A stretch of 64,000 bases of DNA from Paractinoplanes ovalisporus (lineage in GTDB: Bacteria > Actinomycetota > Actinomycetes > Mycobacteriales > Micromonosporaceae), in the NCBI RefSeq assembly GCF_016834655.1, contig NZ_JAENHP010000001.1:620001-684000 (forward strand), in the 5' to 3' direction. Position numbers and translations under genes: made by a program. The notes under the pieces are model-generated. The model saw nothing but the letters and a program-made list of their open reading frames with translations, was not told where the DNA came from and did no database searches. Positions within the stretch are counted from its first letter, which is position 1. Each line of letters opens with the position of its first letter. Below are positions 50,529-58,202 of the stretch, one piece after another.

Positions 50529-51679
50529 CACACGAGAAGCTCACCATGGCGCAGGCGCTCAACCGGGCCCTGCGGGACGCGATGGCCGAGGACGACACCG
50601 TGGTCGTGTTCGGCGAGGACGTCGGCGCGCTCGGCGGCGTCTTCCGGGTCACCGACGGGCTCACGGCCGAGTTCGGCGAGGACCGGTGCTTCGACACGCC
50701 GCTGGCCGAGTCCGGGATCGTCGGGGTGGCCGTCGGCATGGCGATGAACGGCATGCGGCCGGTCGTGGAGATGCAGTTCGACGCGTTCGCCTACCCGGCC
50801 TTCGAGCAGATCGTCAGCCACGTGGCCAAGATGCGGAACCGCACCCGGGGCCGGGTGGCGCTGCCGATGGTCATCCGGATCCCGTACGCGGGTGGGATCG
50901 GCGGCGTGGAGCATCACTGCGACTCGTCCGAGTCCTACTACGCGCACACGCCCGGCCTGCACGTGGTCGCACCGTCGACCCCCGGCGACGCGTACACGCT
51001 GCTGCGCGAGTCGATCGCGTCGCCCGACCCGGTCGTGTTCCTCGAGCCCAAGAAGCTGTATTGGGCCAAGGAAGAGGTGCAGCTGACACCGGTGTCGTCG
51101 AGCGGGCGAGCGATGGAGGGGCGCGAGACGGAAGCGCGTCTGACACCGGCGTCTTCGAGCGGGCGAGCGGTGGAAGGGCACGAGACGGAGGCGCATCTGA
51201 CACCGGCGTCTTCGAGCGGGCGAGCGGTGGCAGGGCACGAGGCGGAAGCGCGGCTGACACCGGTGTCGTCGATCGGGCGGGCGGTGGTGCGGCGCGAGGG
51301 GACGGACGCGACCCTCATCGCGTACGGGCCGAGCGTGCCCGTGGCTCTGGAGGCGGCCGAGGTCGCCGACCGGGAGGGGCGCAGCCTGCAGGTGGTCGAC
51401 CTGCGCTCGATCGTGCCGTTCGACGACGAGACGGTGTGCGCGGCGGTGCGTTCGACCGGGCGAGCCGTCGTGGTGGCCGAGGCGTCCGGGTTTGCGAGCG
51501 TGTCGTCCGAGATCGTCGCGCGGGTCACCGAGCGCTGCTTCCACTCCCTGGCGGCGCCGATCCGCCGGGTGAGCGGCTTCGACATCCCCTACCCGCCGCC
51601 GAAGTACGAGCACCTGCACCTGCCCGGCGTCGACCGCATCCTCGACGCCGTCGACGACCTGCAGTGGGAGGAATCGTGA
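50525..51679 (+). CDS. Branched-chain 2-oxoacid dehydrogenase E1 component, beta subunit, with an internal repeat insertion
   Basis: 384 residues, against about 325 in usual homologues. The start overlaps the E1-alpha stop (ATGA). The pyrimidine-binding domain (VVFGEDVGALGGVFRVTDGL, HHCDSSESYYAHTPGL) and C-terminal transketolase-like domain (DATLIAYGPSVPVALEAAEV, PYPPPKYEHLHLPG) are intact. Between them, after VVFLEPKKLYWAKEEV, an extra stretch of about 65 residues consists of three and a half copies of a 19-residue unit LTPASSSGRAVEGHETEA. Normal proteins have a short loop here, so the insertion lies at the domain linker and probably leaves activity intact. The reading frame is kept in every copy. 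Confidence 0.9.
   Translation: MTHEKLTMAQALNRALRDAMAEDDTVVVFGEDVGALGGVFRVTDGLTAEFGEDRCFDTPLAESGIVGVAVGMAMNGMRPVVEMQFDAFAYPAFEQIVSHVAKMRNRTRGRVALPMVIRIPYAGGIGGVEHHCDSSESYYAHTPGLHVVAPSTPGDAYTLLRESIASPDPVVFLEPKKLYWAKEEVQLTPVSSSGRAMEGRETEARLTPASSSGRAVEGHETEAHLTPASSSGRAVAGHEAEARLTPVSSIGRAVVRREGTDATLIAYGPSVPVALEAAEVADREGRSLQVVDLRSIVPFDDETVCAAVRSTGRAVVVAEASGFASVSSEIVARVTERCFHSLAAPIRRVSGFDIPYPPPKYEHLHLPGVDRILDAVDDLQWEES
51083..51286. repeat. 57-bp tandem repeats within the E1-beta gene
   Basis: Units begin at 51083, 51140, 51197 and 51254 (last one partial). Each starts CTGACACCGG(T/C)GTC and continues with TTCGAGCGGGCGAGCGGTGG-like sequence, encoding LTP(V/A)SSSGRA and an acidic/basic tail. The unit opens with the palindrome GACACCGGTGTC. 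Copies differ by only a few bases, pointing to a recent local expansion. Confidence 0.9.
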
Positions 51680-53310
51680 GCGGCCAGGTGTTCCGGCTGC
51701 CCGACCTGGGCGAGGGCCTGACCGAGGCGGAAGTCGTGCGGTGGCTGGTCGCCGAGGGCGAGACCGTGGCCGTGGACCAGCCCGTGGTCGAGGTGGAGAC
51801 GGCCAAGTCGCTCGTCGAAGTCCCGACGCCTTACGCGGGCAAGGTCTCCACCCGCCACGCGCCCGAGGGGTCGGTGCTCGAGGTCGGCAAGCCGTTGCTG
51901 ACGGTCGAGTTCGCGGAGACGCCGGCCGAGACATACCGCGAGGAGGAGCGCGCCGGTTCCGGCAACGTCCTGATCGGCTACGGAACGCCGGGTGCCTCCT
52001 CGGTTCCCGGCCGTCGCCGCCGCCCGCGCGCATCCGTGACACCCGCCGCGTCCGCGCCGACAGCCAAGAACGCGCAGTCCACGAACACCATCGCGCAGAA
52101 CGCGCAGTCCGCGCTGCCGCAAAACGCGCAACCCGCACCCGCGCAAAACGCTCAGTCCGCGCCGTCGCAAAAAGCGCAAACCGCACCCGCGCAAAACGCA
52201 CAGTTCGCACCGCCCCGAAACGCGCAACCCACACCTGAGCAAAACATGCAGTCCGCACCGCCCCGAAACGCGCAACCCACACCTGAGCAAAACGTGCAGT
52301 CCACACCGCTCCAAAACGCGCAACCCACACCTGAGCAAAACGTGCAGTCCACACCGCTCCAAAACGCGCAACCCGCACCCGCGCAAAACGCACGGTCTGC
52401 GCGGGCCCGTGTGCCGCTTGTCGTGTCGCCGCTTGTGCGCCGGCTTGCTCAGGAGGGCGGCGTCGACCTGAGCGCAGTCGACGGGAGCGGGCCTGGCGGT
52501 CTGATCGTGCGCGCTGACGTTTCGCGCGAACTCGAACGTGCACTGAACGGCGCGTCGCACGCACTGAACGGCGCTCCGCGCACATGGCAAGACACACCTC
52601 GTGCAGTGAACGGCGCGAGCAACACTTCGGCTGCGGCCGTTGCGGGGGAAACGCGCATTCCGCTCACCGGGTTCCGCAAGGCGGTGTCGGCGGCGCTCAC
52701 GCGCAGTCGCTCCGAGATTCCCGAGGCGACGGTCTGGGTGGATGTCGACGCCACCCGGCTGTGGGAGCTGCGCGAAGCGACACGTCCGGGGCCGGGCATC
52801 CTGGCCTATCTTGCGCGTTTCACGGTGGCCGCGCTGCGCGAGTTCCCGGTGCTGAATGCGCGAGTGGACACCGAACGCCAGGAAATCGTGCAGCTCGAAC
52901 GCATCGATCTGGGCATCGCCGTACAGGGGAAGCGGGGTCTGGTCGTTCCCGCGGTCACCGACGCCGGGGCGATGACCACGGCCGGGCTCGACCGGGAGAT
53001 CCGGCGGGTGACCGAGGACGCGCGGGAGGGCACGGTGCACGGCAGCGGCACCTTCACGCTGAACAATTACGGTGGCTTCCGAGTTGACGGCAGCGCCGCC
53101 ATCATCAACCACCCGCAGGTGGCGATCCTCGGTTTCGGCCGCATCCTGGACCGCCCGTGGGTGGTGGACGGCCAGATCTGCGTCCGCAAAATCACGCAGA
53201 TGAGCTTCGTGTTCGACCACCGGGTGTGCGACGGCGGGACGGCGGCCGGCTTCATGCGCAGCGTGGCCGACGCCATCGAGGACCCGGCGTCGGCCATCGC
53301 GCGCCTCTGA
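51676..53310 (+). CDS. Branched-chain 2-oxoacid dehydrogenase E2 acyltransferase with long Gln-Asn repeat linker
   Basis: 544 residues from a GTG at 51676 overlapping the E1-beta stop. The lipoyl domain (1-80) carries the lipoyl-Lys motif VETAKSLVEV. The peripheral-subunit-binding domain (about 250-290) is VSPLVRRLAQEGGVDLSAVD. The catalytic CAT domain (about 320-544) contains the active-site His in SFVFDHRVCDGGTAAGF and GTFTLNNYGGF. Between the lipoyl and binding domains lies a flexible linker of thirteen 8-residue units, QNAQPTPE/QNVQSTPL-like, residues 141-244. E2 linkers are usually Ala/Pro-rich, but a regular QNxQ repeat of this length is unusual. The 3' end is itself reproduced in the repeats after the stop. 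Confidence 0.9.
   Translation: MSGQVFRLPDLGEGLTEAEVVRWLVAEGETVAVDQPVVEVETAKSLVEVPTPYAGKVSTRHAPEGSVLEVGKPLLTVEFAETPAETYREEERAGSGNVLIGYGTPGASSVPGRRRRPRASVTPAASAPTAKNAQSTNTIAQNAQSALPQNAQPAPAQNAQSAPSQKAQTAPAQNAQFAPPRNAQPTPEQNMQSAPPRNAQPTPEQNVQSTPLQNAQPTPEQNVQSTPLQNAQPAPAQNARSARARVPLVVSPLVRRLAQEGGVDLSAVDGSGPGGLIVRADVSRELERALNGASHALNGAPRTWQDTPRAVNGASNTSAAAVAGETRIPLTGFRKAVSAALTRSRSEIPEATVWVDVDATRLWELREATRPGPGILAYLARFTVAALREFPVLNARVDTERQEIVQLERIDLGIAVQGKRGLVVPAVTDAGAMTTAGLDREIRRVTEDAREGTVHGSGTFTLNNYGGFRVDGSAAIINHPQVAILGFGRILDRPWVVDGQICVRKITQMSFVFDHRVCDGGTAAGFMRSVADAIEDPASAIARL
52096..52407. repeat. 24-bp tandem repeats encoding the E2 interdomain linker
   Basis: Thirteen consecutive 24-bp units from 52096 encode 8 residues each (QNAQSALP, QNAQPAPA, QNVQSTPL and so on). 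A 48-bp higher-order unit (PRNAQPTPEQNMQSAP-like) is repeated in the second half, and two neighbouring 48-bp blocks are nearly identical. All changes keep the frame. The A-rich CAAAACG units contrast with the GC-rich surroundings. Confidence 0.9.
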
Positions 53311-53312
53311 CC

Positions 53313-53516
53313 CAACCCGGCCACGGCCATCGCGCGACTGTGACTCAACCCGGCCACGGCAAATGACGGCTGTAACTCAACCCGGCCACGGCCATCGCGC
53401 GACTGTGACTCAACCCGGCCACGGCAAATGACGGCTGTAACTCAACCCGGCCATGGCCATCACGCGACTGTGACTCAACCCGGCCACGGCAAATGCACGG
53501 CTGTAACTCAACCCGC
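53313..53516. repeat. 32/33-bp tandem repeats spanning the gap between E2 and a convergent lipoprotein gene
   Basis: CAACCCGGCC-like cores occur at 53313, 53346, 53378, 53411, 53443, 53476 and 53509 (the last diverging after CAACCCG), spacings alternating 33 and 32 bp. Two unit types alternate: one ending CCACGGCCATCGCGCGACTG and one ending CCACGGCAAATGACGGCTG. The first unit contains bases that repeat the end of the E2 coding sequence (GGCCATCGCGCG). The last includes the TGA of the minus-strand lipoprotein. The array therefore bridges two stop codons. The 198-bp gap has nothing else. Confidence 0.9.
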
Positions 53517-53996
53517 CTTCGGCGTCAGATCGCTGATGGCATAACAGGATTCGTCGTCGACGGCGTTCTTCTCCGGGTCGATCGTGATGCGGGTGGGGAC
53601 GCCGTCGGCGCCTGTCTCCAGGTCGGCCTCGTGCGCTCCGGCGACGCGGGCGTCGTTGAGCTGGTCGATCAGCATGCCCACGGACGGGATGGGCTCGCTG
53701 CGGCCGGTCTCCACCATCTGCCGGCCCGGTTCGTCGAGACCCACGGCCCCGGCCACGGCGCCCTTCTCGACCGTGATGCGGAACCGGCCGATCAGGGCGC
53801 GCTCGCCACAGGACGATTCGAGGACGTACGTGTAGGCGGCCGGTTCCGTCCAGGCCACGGGAGCGGCGGGTTCGGCCCGTCCGCCACACCCGGCGAGAAC
53901 GGCCACGGTCGCCGCGGCTGCGGCCCACCGCCGTACGGGAGAAGCGCCCAGGCGGACAGAAAAAGCCACGGCCCACCGGCGTACAGGAAAGGTCAT
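53508..53996 (-). CDS. Small lipoprotein (DUF6174-like)
   Basis: About 162 residues from the ATG at 53996, with an alternative longer start at 54044. A basic start (MTFPVRRWAVAFSVRLGASP) precedes a hydrophobic segment and lipobox VLAGC. The mature domain of about 115 residues has YTYVLESSCGERALIGRFRI and DLETGADGVPTRITIDPEKN, resembling the DUF6174 group of actinomycete lipoproteins with a single beta-sheet domain and two cysteines. The function is unknown. Its stop codon is embedded in the tandem repeat array behind E2, and a second array lies just upstream. Confidence 0.72.
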   Translation of the reverse strand: MTFPVRRWAVAFSVRLGASPVRRWAAAAATVAVLAGCGGRAEPAAPVAWTEPAAYTYVLESSCGERALIGRFRITVEKGAVAGAVGLDEPGRQMVETGRSEPIPSVGMLIDQLNDARVAGAHEADLETGADGVPTRITIDPEKNAVDDESCYAISDLTPKAG

Positions 53997-54048
53997 GGCG
54001 TCTTCGAAGGCCGTGCGGCGGGCCGGGTTCCGCGTGCCGGGCAAGGGG

Positions 54049-54187
54049 CCCGGAACCCAGCCGGTTCCGCACGCAGATCAAAGGCTCGGAACCCAGCCGG
54101 TTCCGCACGCAGATCAAAGGCCCGGAACCAAGCCGGTTCCGCACGCCGTCGAAGGCCCGGACTCCGGCCGGTTCCGCAGGCTGATCA
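54049..54187. repeat. 36-bp tandem repeats with an internal inverted repeat, upstream of the oxoamine synthase operon
   Basis: Four copies beginning near 54051, 54087, 54123 and 54158 share CGGAACCCAGCCGGTTCCGC then ACGCAGATCAAAGGC. Each has GGAACC and GGTTCC arms able to form a 6-bp hairpin. The array fills much of the 335-bp gap 53997-54331 between divergent genes. The rest (54188-54331) must hold the promoter of the operon at 54332 and shows no gene. Confidence 0.88.
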
Positions 54188-54331
54188 AAAACCCTAAGAC
54201 GGTCAAACGGCGATCAAGACCGCCAAAAGACCAACGTGGCAATGGGAATGGGATCGATCTGACGATTCCGGTTCGTCGACGATCTCTGGGGTACGGCCTT
54301 TGATGATCTAGAAGCGTGAAAGGGGTACGAA

Positions 54332-55564
54332 GTGCCGGCCCAAACCCATGACATCGAAGACCTCCGAGTCAACAGCCGGATGTACGACGCCGTCATCGAG
54401 GAGATCGACGGGCGCCGGATTCGCATCGGCCAGGACTGGCTTGTGGACTGGGCTTCCTGCAACTACCTGGGCTTCGACCTGGACGAAGAAGTGATCGAGG
54501 CGGTCGAGCCGCAGCTTCGCCGCTGGGGAACCCACCCGAGCTGGTCGCGCATGCTCGGCAGCCCCCGGCTCTATCCGCAACTCGAGGAGCGGCTGACCGA
54601 ACTGCTCGGCGCCGAGGACGTGCTGCTGCTCCCGACCATCTCGCAGATCCACCTCGGGGTCATCCCGGCCCTGATCGGCCAGGGCACGCTCATCATGGAG
54701 AGCCGGGCCCACCGCACTATCTACGACGGCTGCGTTTTCGCCCGCGGCCAGGGCGCCACCATGCGCCGGTTCCGCAGCGGCGAACTGGATGAGCTGGAAC
54801 GCCACCTCAAGGAGGCCACGGCCCGCCCGGTCATGGTCTGCATGGACGGCGTGAACAGCATGACCGGTGACATCCCGGACCTGAAGCGGTATGCGGCCCT
54901 GTGCCGCCAGTACGACGCGACGCTCTACGTCGACGACGCGCATGGCATGGGGGTCATCGGTGAGCGCAGCGCGGTCGAAGCTTCCCCGTACGGCATGCGC
55001 GGCAACGCCATCGTCAAGCACAGCGGCGAAACGTACGACAACGTCATCCTCGTCGGCGGGTTCTCCAAGGCGTACTCGTCGTTGCTGGCCTATCTGGCCC
55101 TGCCGACCGCGGTGAAGAACAAGCTCAAGGTGGACGCCCCGACCTACCTGTACTCGGGCCCGTCACCGGTGGCATCGCTGGCGACGGTGATGGCCGGGCT
55201 CGATGTCAACGAGAAGCGCGGCGACGAACTGCGCACCCACCTCTACCGGCTGACGGCGAAACTGCTTGCCCACGTACGGGGAATGGGTGTGCACACACTC
55301 AACGTGCATGACACACCGGTGGTCGAGATCCCCATCTCCGAAGATCACGACCTGATCGACGTGTCGGAGCGGCTGTGGGCGGCCGGCCAGTACGTGACGC
55401 TCGCGCCGTATCCGGGTGTGCCGCGCGACGAGATCGGGTTCCGGGTCCAGCTGACCGCCGCGCACACCGAGCAACACGTCGACGACCTCAACGCCGTGCT
55501 GAGCGAACTGGCCCGCGACGGCGCGCTGCGGCCCGCGATACCCCAGCAACGGCGCCCGTCATGA
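54332..55564 (+). CDS. Alpha-oxoamine synthase family PLP enzyme (KBL/AONS/SPT-like)
   Basis: 410 residues from a GTG at 54332 with AAAGGGG upstream. The fold-type I PLP pattern of alpha-oxoamine synthases is clear: NYLGFDLDEEVIEA at the N-terminus, HPSWSRMLGSPRLYPQLEER, the cofactor Asp in LYVDDAHGMGVIGE, and the Schiff-base Lys in LVGGFSKAYSSLLAYL. These enzymes join an amino acid to an acyl-CoA with loss of CO2, giving an aminoketone. It is not in a biotin or sphingolipid cluster here but is coupled to a CoA-ligase-like gene whose start overlaps its stop, so a dedicated acyl-CoA donor is likely. It differs from primary-metabolism KBL/BioF in the active-site region (SRAHRTIYDG). Confidence 0.85.
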   Translation: MPAQTHDIEDLRVNSRMYDAVIEEIDGRRIRIGQDWLVDWASCNYLGFDLDEEVIEAVEPQLRRWGTHPSWSRMLGSPRLYPQLEERLTELLGAEDVLLLPTISQIHLGVIPALIGQGTLIMESRAHRTIYDGCVFARGQGATMRRFRSGELDELERHLKEATARPVMVCMDGVNSMTGDIPDLKRYAALCRQYDATLYVDDAHGMGVIGERSAVEASPYGMRGNAIVKHSGETYDNVILVGGFSKAYSSLLAYLALPTAVKNKLKVDAPTYLYSGPSPVASLATVMAGLDVNEKRGDELRTHLYRLTAKLLAHVRGMGVHTLNVHDTPVVEIPISEDHDLIDVSERLWAAGQYVTLAPYPGVPRDEIGFRVQLTAAHTEQHVDDLNAVLSELARDGALRPAIPQQRRPS

Positions 55565-56820
55565 CCGAGCCCATCGAGACCGCGTCCCGCGACGAGTTGC
55601 GCGCCCTCCAGCTCGGCCGTCTGCAGTGGACGCTGCGGCACGCGTACGAGAATGTGCCGCTCTACCACCGCAAGTTCGACGAGGCCGGCGTACGCCCCGA
55701 GGACTGCCGGACCCTCGAGGACCTGTCCCGCTTCCCGTTCACCACGAAGCAGGACCTGCGGGAGACCTACCCGTTCGGCATGTTCGCCGTGCCACGCGAC
55801 CGGATCGCCCGCATCCACGCGTCGAGCGGCACCACCGGCCGCCCCACGGTGGTCGGATACACCCAGGCCGACCTCGACATGTGGGCCGACGTGGTGGCGC
55901 GTTCGATCCGGGCGGCCGGCGGGCGTCCCGGCGACCGGGTCCACGTGGCGTACGGCTATGGGCTGTTCACCGGTGGCCTGGGCGCGCACTACGGCGCGGA
56001 ACGCCTGGGCTGCACCGTGATACCGGTGTCCGGCGGCATGACCGAGCGACAGGTCCGCCTGATCGCCGACTTCGAGCCGGACATCATCATGGTGACGCCG
56101 AGCTACATGCTGACCATTGTGGACGAGATGGAGCGGCAGGGCCTCGATCCGCACGGCACGACGTTGCGGGTGGGCATCTTCGGCGCCGAGCCGTGGACCG
56201 AGGACATGCGCACCGAGATGGAGTCGCGGCTGGGCATCGACGCGGTCGACATCTACGGCCTGTCCGAGGTGATCGGCCCGGGCGTGGCCGCCGAGTGCGT
56301 GGAGACCAAGGACGGTCTGCACGTCTGGGAGGACCACTTCTATCCCGAGATCGTCGACCCCGCCGACGGCCGGGTGCTGCCCGACGGCGACGAGGGTGAG
56401 CTGCTCTTCACCTCGCTGACCAAGGAGGCCATGCCGATCATCCGTTACCGGACCCGGGACCTGAGCCGGCTGCTCCCCGGCACGGCCCGCACCATGCGCC
56501 GCATGGAACGCATCACCGGCCGCACCGACGACATGATGATCGTGCGCGGGGTGAACGTCTTCCCCACCCAGATCGAGGAACTGATCCTGCGGATCCCCGG
56601 CCTGGCCCCGCATTACCAGTGCGTCCTGACCCGCCCCGGCCGCATGGACGAACTGACCGTCCGCGTCGAGTCCCGGCCGGACGCCACCCCGGACGGCCGC
56701 GAGCTGGCCGCCCTCATCAAGAACTCGATCGGCGTCACCGCGGCGGTCGAGATCCTCCCGCCCGACGGCCTGGAACGTTCCGTAGGCAAGGCCCGGCGGA
56801 TCGTCGACAACCGCCGCTGA
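55561..56820 (+). CDS. Phenylacetate-CoA ligase (PaaK)-like adenylate-forming enzyme
   Basis: 419 residues, starting inside the stop of the previous gene (ATGA). ANL-superfamily motifs include the P-loop ARIHASSGTTGRPTVVGY, GIFGAEPWTEDMRTEM, DIYGLSEVIGPGVA, YRTRDLSRLL and GRTDDMMIVRGVNVFPTQIE. The N-terminus LQWTLRHAYENVPLYHRKFD is the standard PaaK signature. No other phenylacetate-catabolic gene (paaA-E, paaG, paaZ) adjoins, so it probably activates an aryl-acetic or other carboxylic acid for the upstream oxoamine synthase rather than feeding phenylacetate breakdown. It ends at a strong bidirectional hairpin. Confidence 0.88.
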   Translation: MTEPIETASRDELRALQLGRLQWTLRHAYENVPLYHRKFDEAGVRPEDCRTLEDLSRFPFTTKQDLRETYPFGMFAVPRDRIARIHASSGTTGRPTVVGYTQADLDMWADVVARSIRAAGGRPGDRVHVAYGYGLFTGGLGAHYGAERLGCTVIPVSGGMTERQVRLIADFEPDIIMVTPSYMLTIVDEMERQGLDPHGTTLRVGIFGAEPWTEDMRTEMESRLGIDAVDIYGLSEVIGPGVAAECVETKDGLHVWEDHFYPEIVDPADGRVLPDGDEGELLFTSLTKEAMPIIRYRTRDLSRLLPGTARTMRRMERITGRTDDMMIVRGVNVFPTQIEELILRIPGLAPHYQCVLTRPGRMDELTVRVESRPDATPDGRELAALIKNSIGVTAAVEILPPDGLERSVGKARRIVDNRR

Positions 56821-56830
56821 GAAACGCATT

Positions 56831-56863
56831 CTGGGCGCCTCGCATTGTTCGCGAGGCGCCCAG
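56831..56863. terminator. Perfect 13-bp hairpin between convergent genes
   Basis: CTGGGCGCCTCGC (56831-56843) pairs perfectly with GCGAGGCGCCCAG (56851-56863) across a 7-base loop, 10 bp after the PaaK-like stop and 48 bp after the M15 peptidase stop on the other strand. It can terminate both. Confidence 0.85.
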
Positions 56864-56911
56864 CGCCTATCAGCCGCCGGCGATGGAGCTGCCGGCAGAG
56901 GTGAAGCTTTG

Positions 56912-57997
56912 TCAGCCGCCGGTGATGGACCAGTGCCACGGCTCGGACGGCAGGTTGATGAAGCCGTACGCGGAGGCGTGGGCCTGCAGCCACTTGAAGC
57001 CGGTGGTGTTGCGGCTCAGGGTCTTGCCGTTCTGGCTGATGTCGATGGCCATGCCGAGCTCGTGCAGCGAGCGGCCCGGAATGGCCGTGGGCACGCGGCA
57101 GGAGGAGGACGGCGCGGTCCAGACGTCGGGGCAGCCGTTGCTCTTGCGCAGCTGGATCTGGCGCTCCTTGGTGCGGAAACCACCCCCGGAGAGCACGACG
57201 CCGTTGGCCCGGGCGTCGTCGAGCATGCGCTTGAAGGCGTACGCGACGCTGCGGTGCACGGTGATGCCGTAGACCTGCACGGTGTCCGCGACCGCGAACG
57301 TGGGGCGGGACTGGGTGACCACGTCGCGGCCGAGGGCGGTGGCCTGGGTCTGCAGCGAGTAGGCGGTCGGCAGGACCGTCAGCTTCTGCTGGGTCACCAC
57401 GACGGCGGCCGCGGCGGCATCCCGGTTGGTGACCGCGGTGGCGAGCGTCGCGGTGGCCGTACGGGCGTTGATCTGCGCCGCGGACAAGGCGGTGGCCGCC
57501 GTCCTGGCCTCGGTCTGGCGCGCGGTCAGGGTCTTGGTGGCGGCCGTGACCGCGTTCTTGGCCTTGGTGATGGCGGCGTTGCTGCGGGGCTTCTTCTTCT
57601 CGGCCTTGGCCAGGTTCTGCCGGGCGGTGGTCAGGGTGGTCTGAGCAGCGGTGACGCGGGCTCGAACGTTCTTGTCGGCGGTGGTGGCGGTGGTCAGCTG
57701 GGTCTGGGCGAGAGCGCCGGCGTTGGTGGCGTTGGTGAGTTCGGAGTTGCGGGTCACCACGGTCTGCTGCTGAGCGGCGATGGTGGTGCGCAGGGTGGCG
57801 GCGGTCTGCTGGCGGGTGAGGCTGCGGTACATCAGCGTGTTCCAGGTCTGGGCCACCGAGGGCGGCGCGGCCTGGGCCGGTGCGGGCGCCGCGAGGGCGG
57901 TCAGGCCGAGGGCGACCGCCGCGAGCGGAAGGGTGATGGCCCGGCGGGCTCGGCGGCGGATCGTCGGATCCGGTCGGAGTTCCTGTCGTGTCGTCAC
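56912..57997 (-). CDS. Secreted M15B D-alanyl-D-alanine carboxypeptidase (VanY-like) with coiled-coil N-domain
   Basis: 361 residues from a GTG at 57997. A signal peptide (RRARRAITLPLAAVALGLTA to APAQAAP) leads into about 170 residues of Ala/Thr/Gln-rich heptad sequence, a predicted coiled coil (TAAQTTLTTARQNLAKAEKK). The C-terminal M15B domain carries the zinc and catalytic residues in PGRSLHELGMAIDI (HxxxxxxD) and SEPWHW. Such enzymes trim peptidoglycan stem peptides. The long coiled coil may position the enzyme along the wall or mediate partner binding. It converges on the PaaK-like gene across the hairpin. Confidence 0.88.
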   Translation of the reverse strand: MTTRQELRPDPTIRRRARRAITLPLAAVALGLTALAAPAPAQAAPPSVAQTWNTLMYRSLTRQQTAATLRTTIAAQQQTVVTRNSELTNATNAGALAQTQLTTATTADKNVRARVTAAQTTLTTARQNLAKAEKKKPRSNAAITKAKNAVTAATKTLTARQTEARTAATALSAAQINARTATATLATAVTNRDAAAAAVVVTQQKLTVLPTAYSLQTQATALGRDVVTQSRPTFAVADTVQVYGITVHRSVAYAFKRMLDDARANGVVLSGGGFRTKERQIQLRKSNGCPDVWTAPSSSCRVPTAIPGRSLHELGMAIDISQNGKTLSRNTTGFKWLQAHASAYGFINLPSEPWHWSITGG

Positions 57998-58077
57998 CCG
58001 GAAGAGACTCCGGGGCGGCGGGAGCTACGCCGTGCCCTCGCGGGTGCGGCCCGGTTGCGCCACCGAGATGATCAGAC

Positions 58078-58200
58078 CAGCGGACGGAACCAGCGGACGA
58101 AACCCGCCGCCGGAACGATCGGACCAGCGGACGAACCAGCCGCCGCGAGATCAGCCCAGCGGACGAAAACCGGCCGCCGGAACGATCGGATCAGCGGGAC
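58078..58200. repeat. Degenerate ~34-bp repeats between the TetR and M15 genes
   Basis: CAGCGGACGAA-type cores at 58078, 58091, 58125, 58157 and 58192 alternate with CCGCCGGAACGATCGGA. The spacing is irregular (13, 34, 32 and 35 bp), suggesting an older, decayed array. It fills most of the gap 57998-58202. No gene or terminator was seen in it. Confidence 0.65.
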
Positions 58201-58202
58201 GA

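Noticed and set aside
53313..54187. Possible CRISPR array
   Set aside because: The repeats are directly tandem without unique spacers, have variable unit lengths, and no cas genes are nearby.
54332..56820. Phenylacetate catabolic cluster
   Set aside because: Only a PaaK-like gene is present. The epoxidase, isomerase and ring-opening genes are absent, and the coupled gene is an oxoamine synthase.
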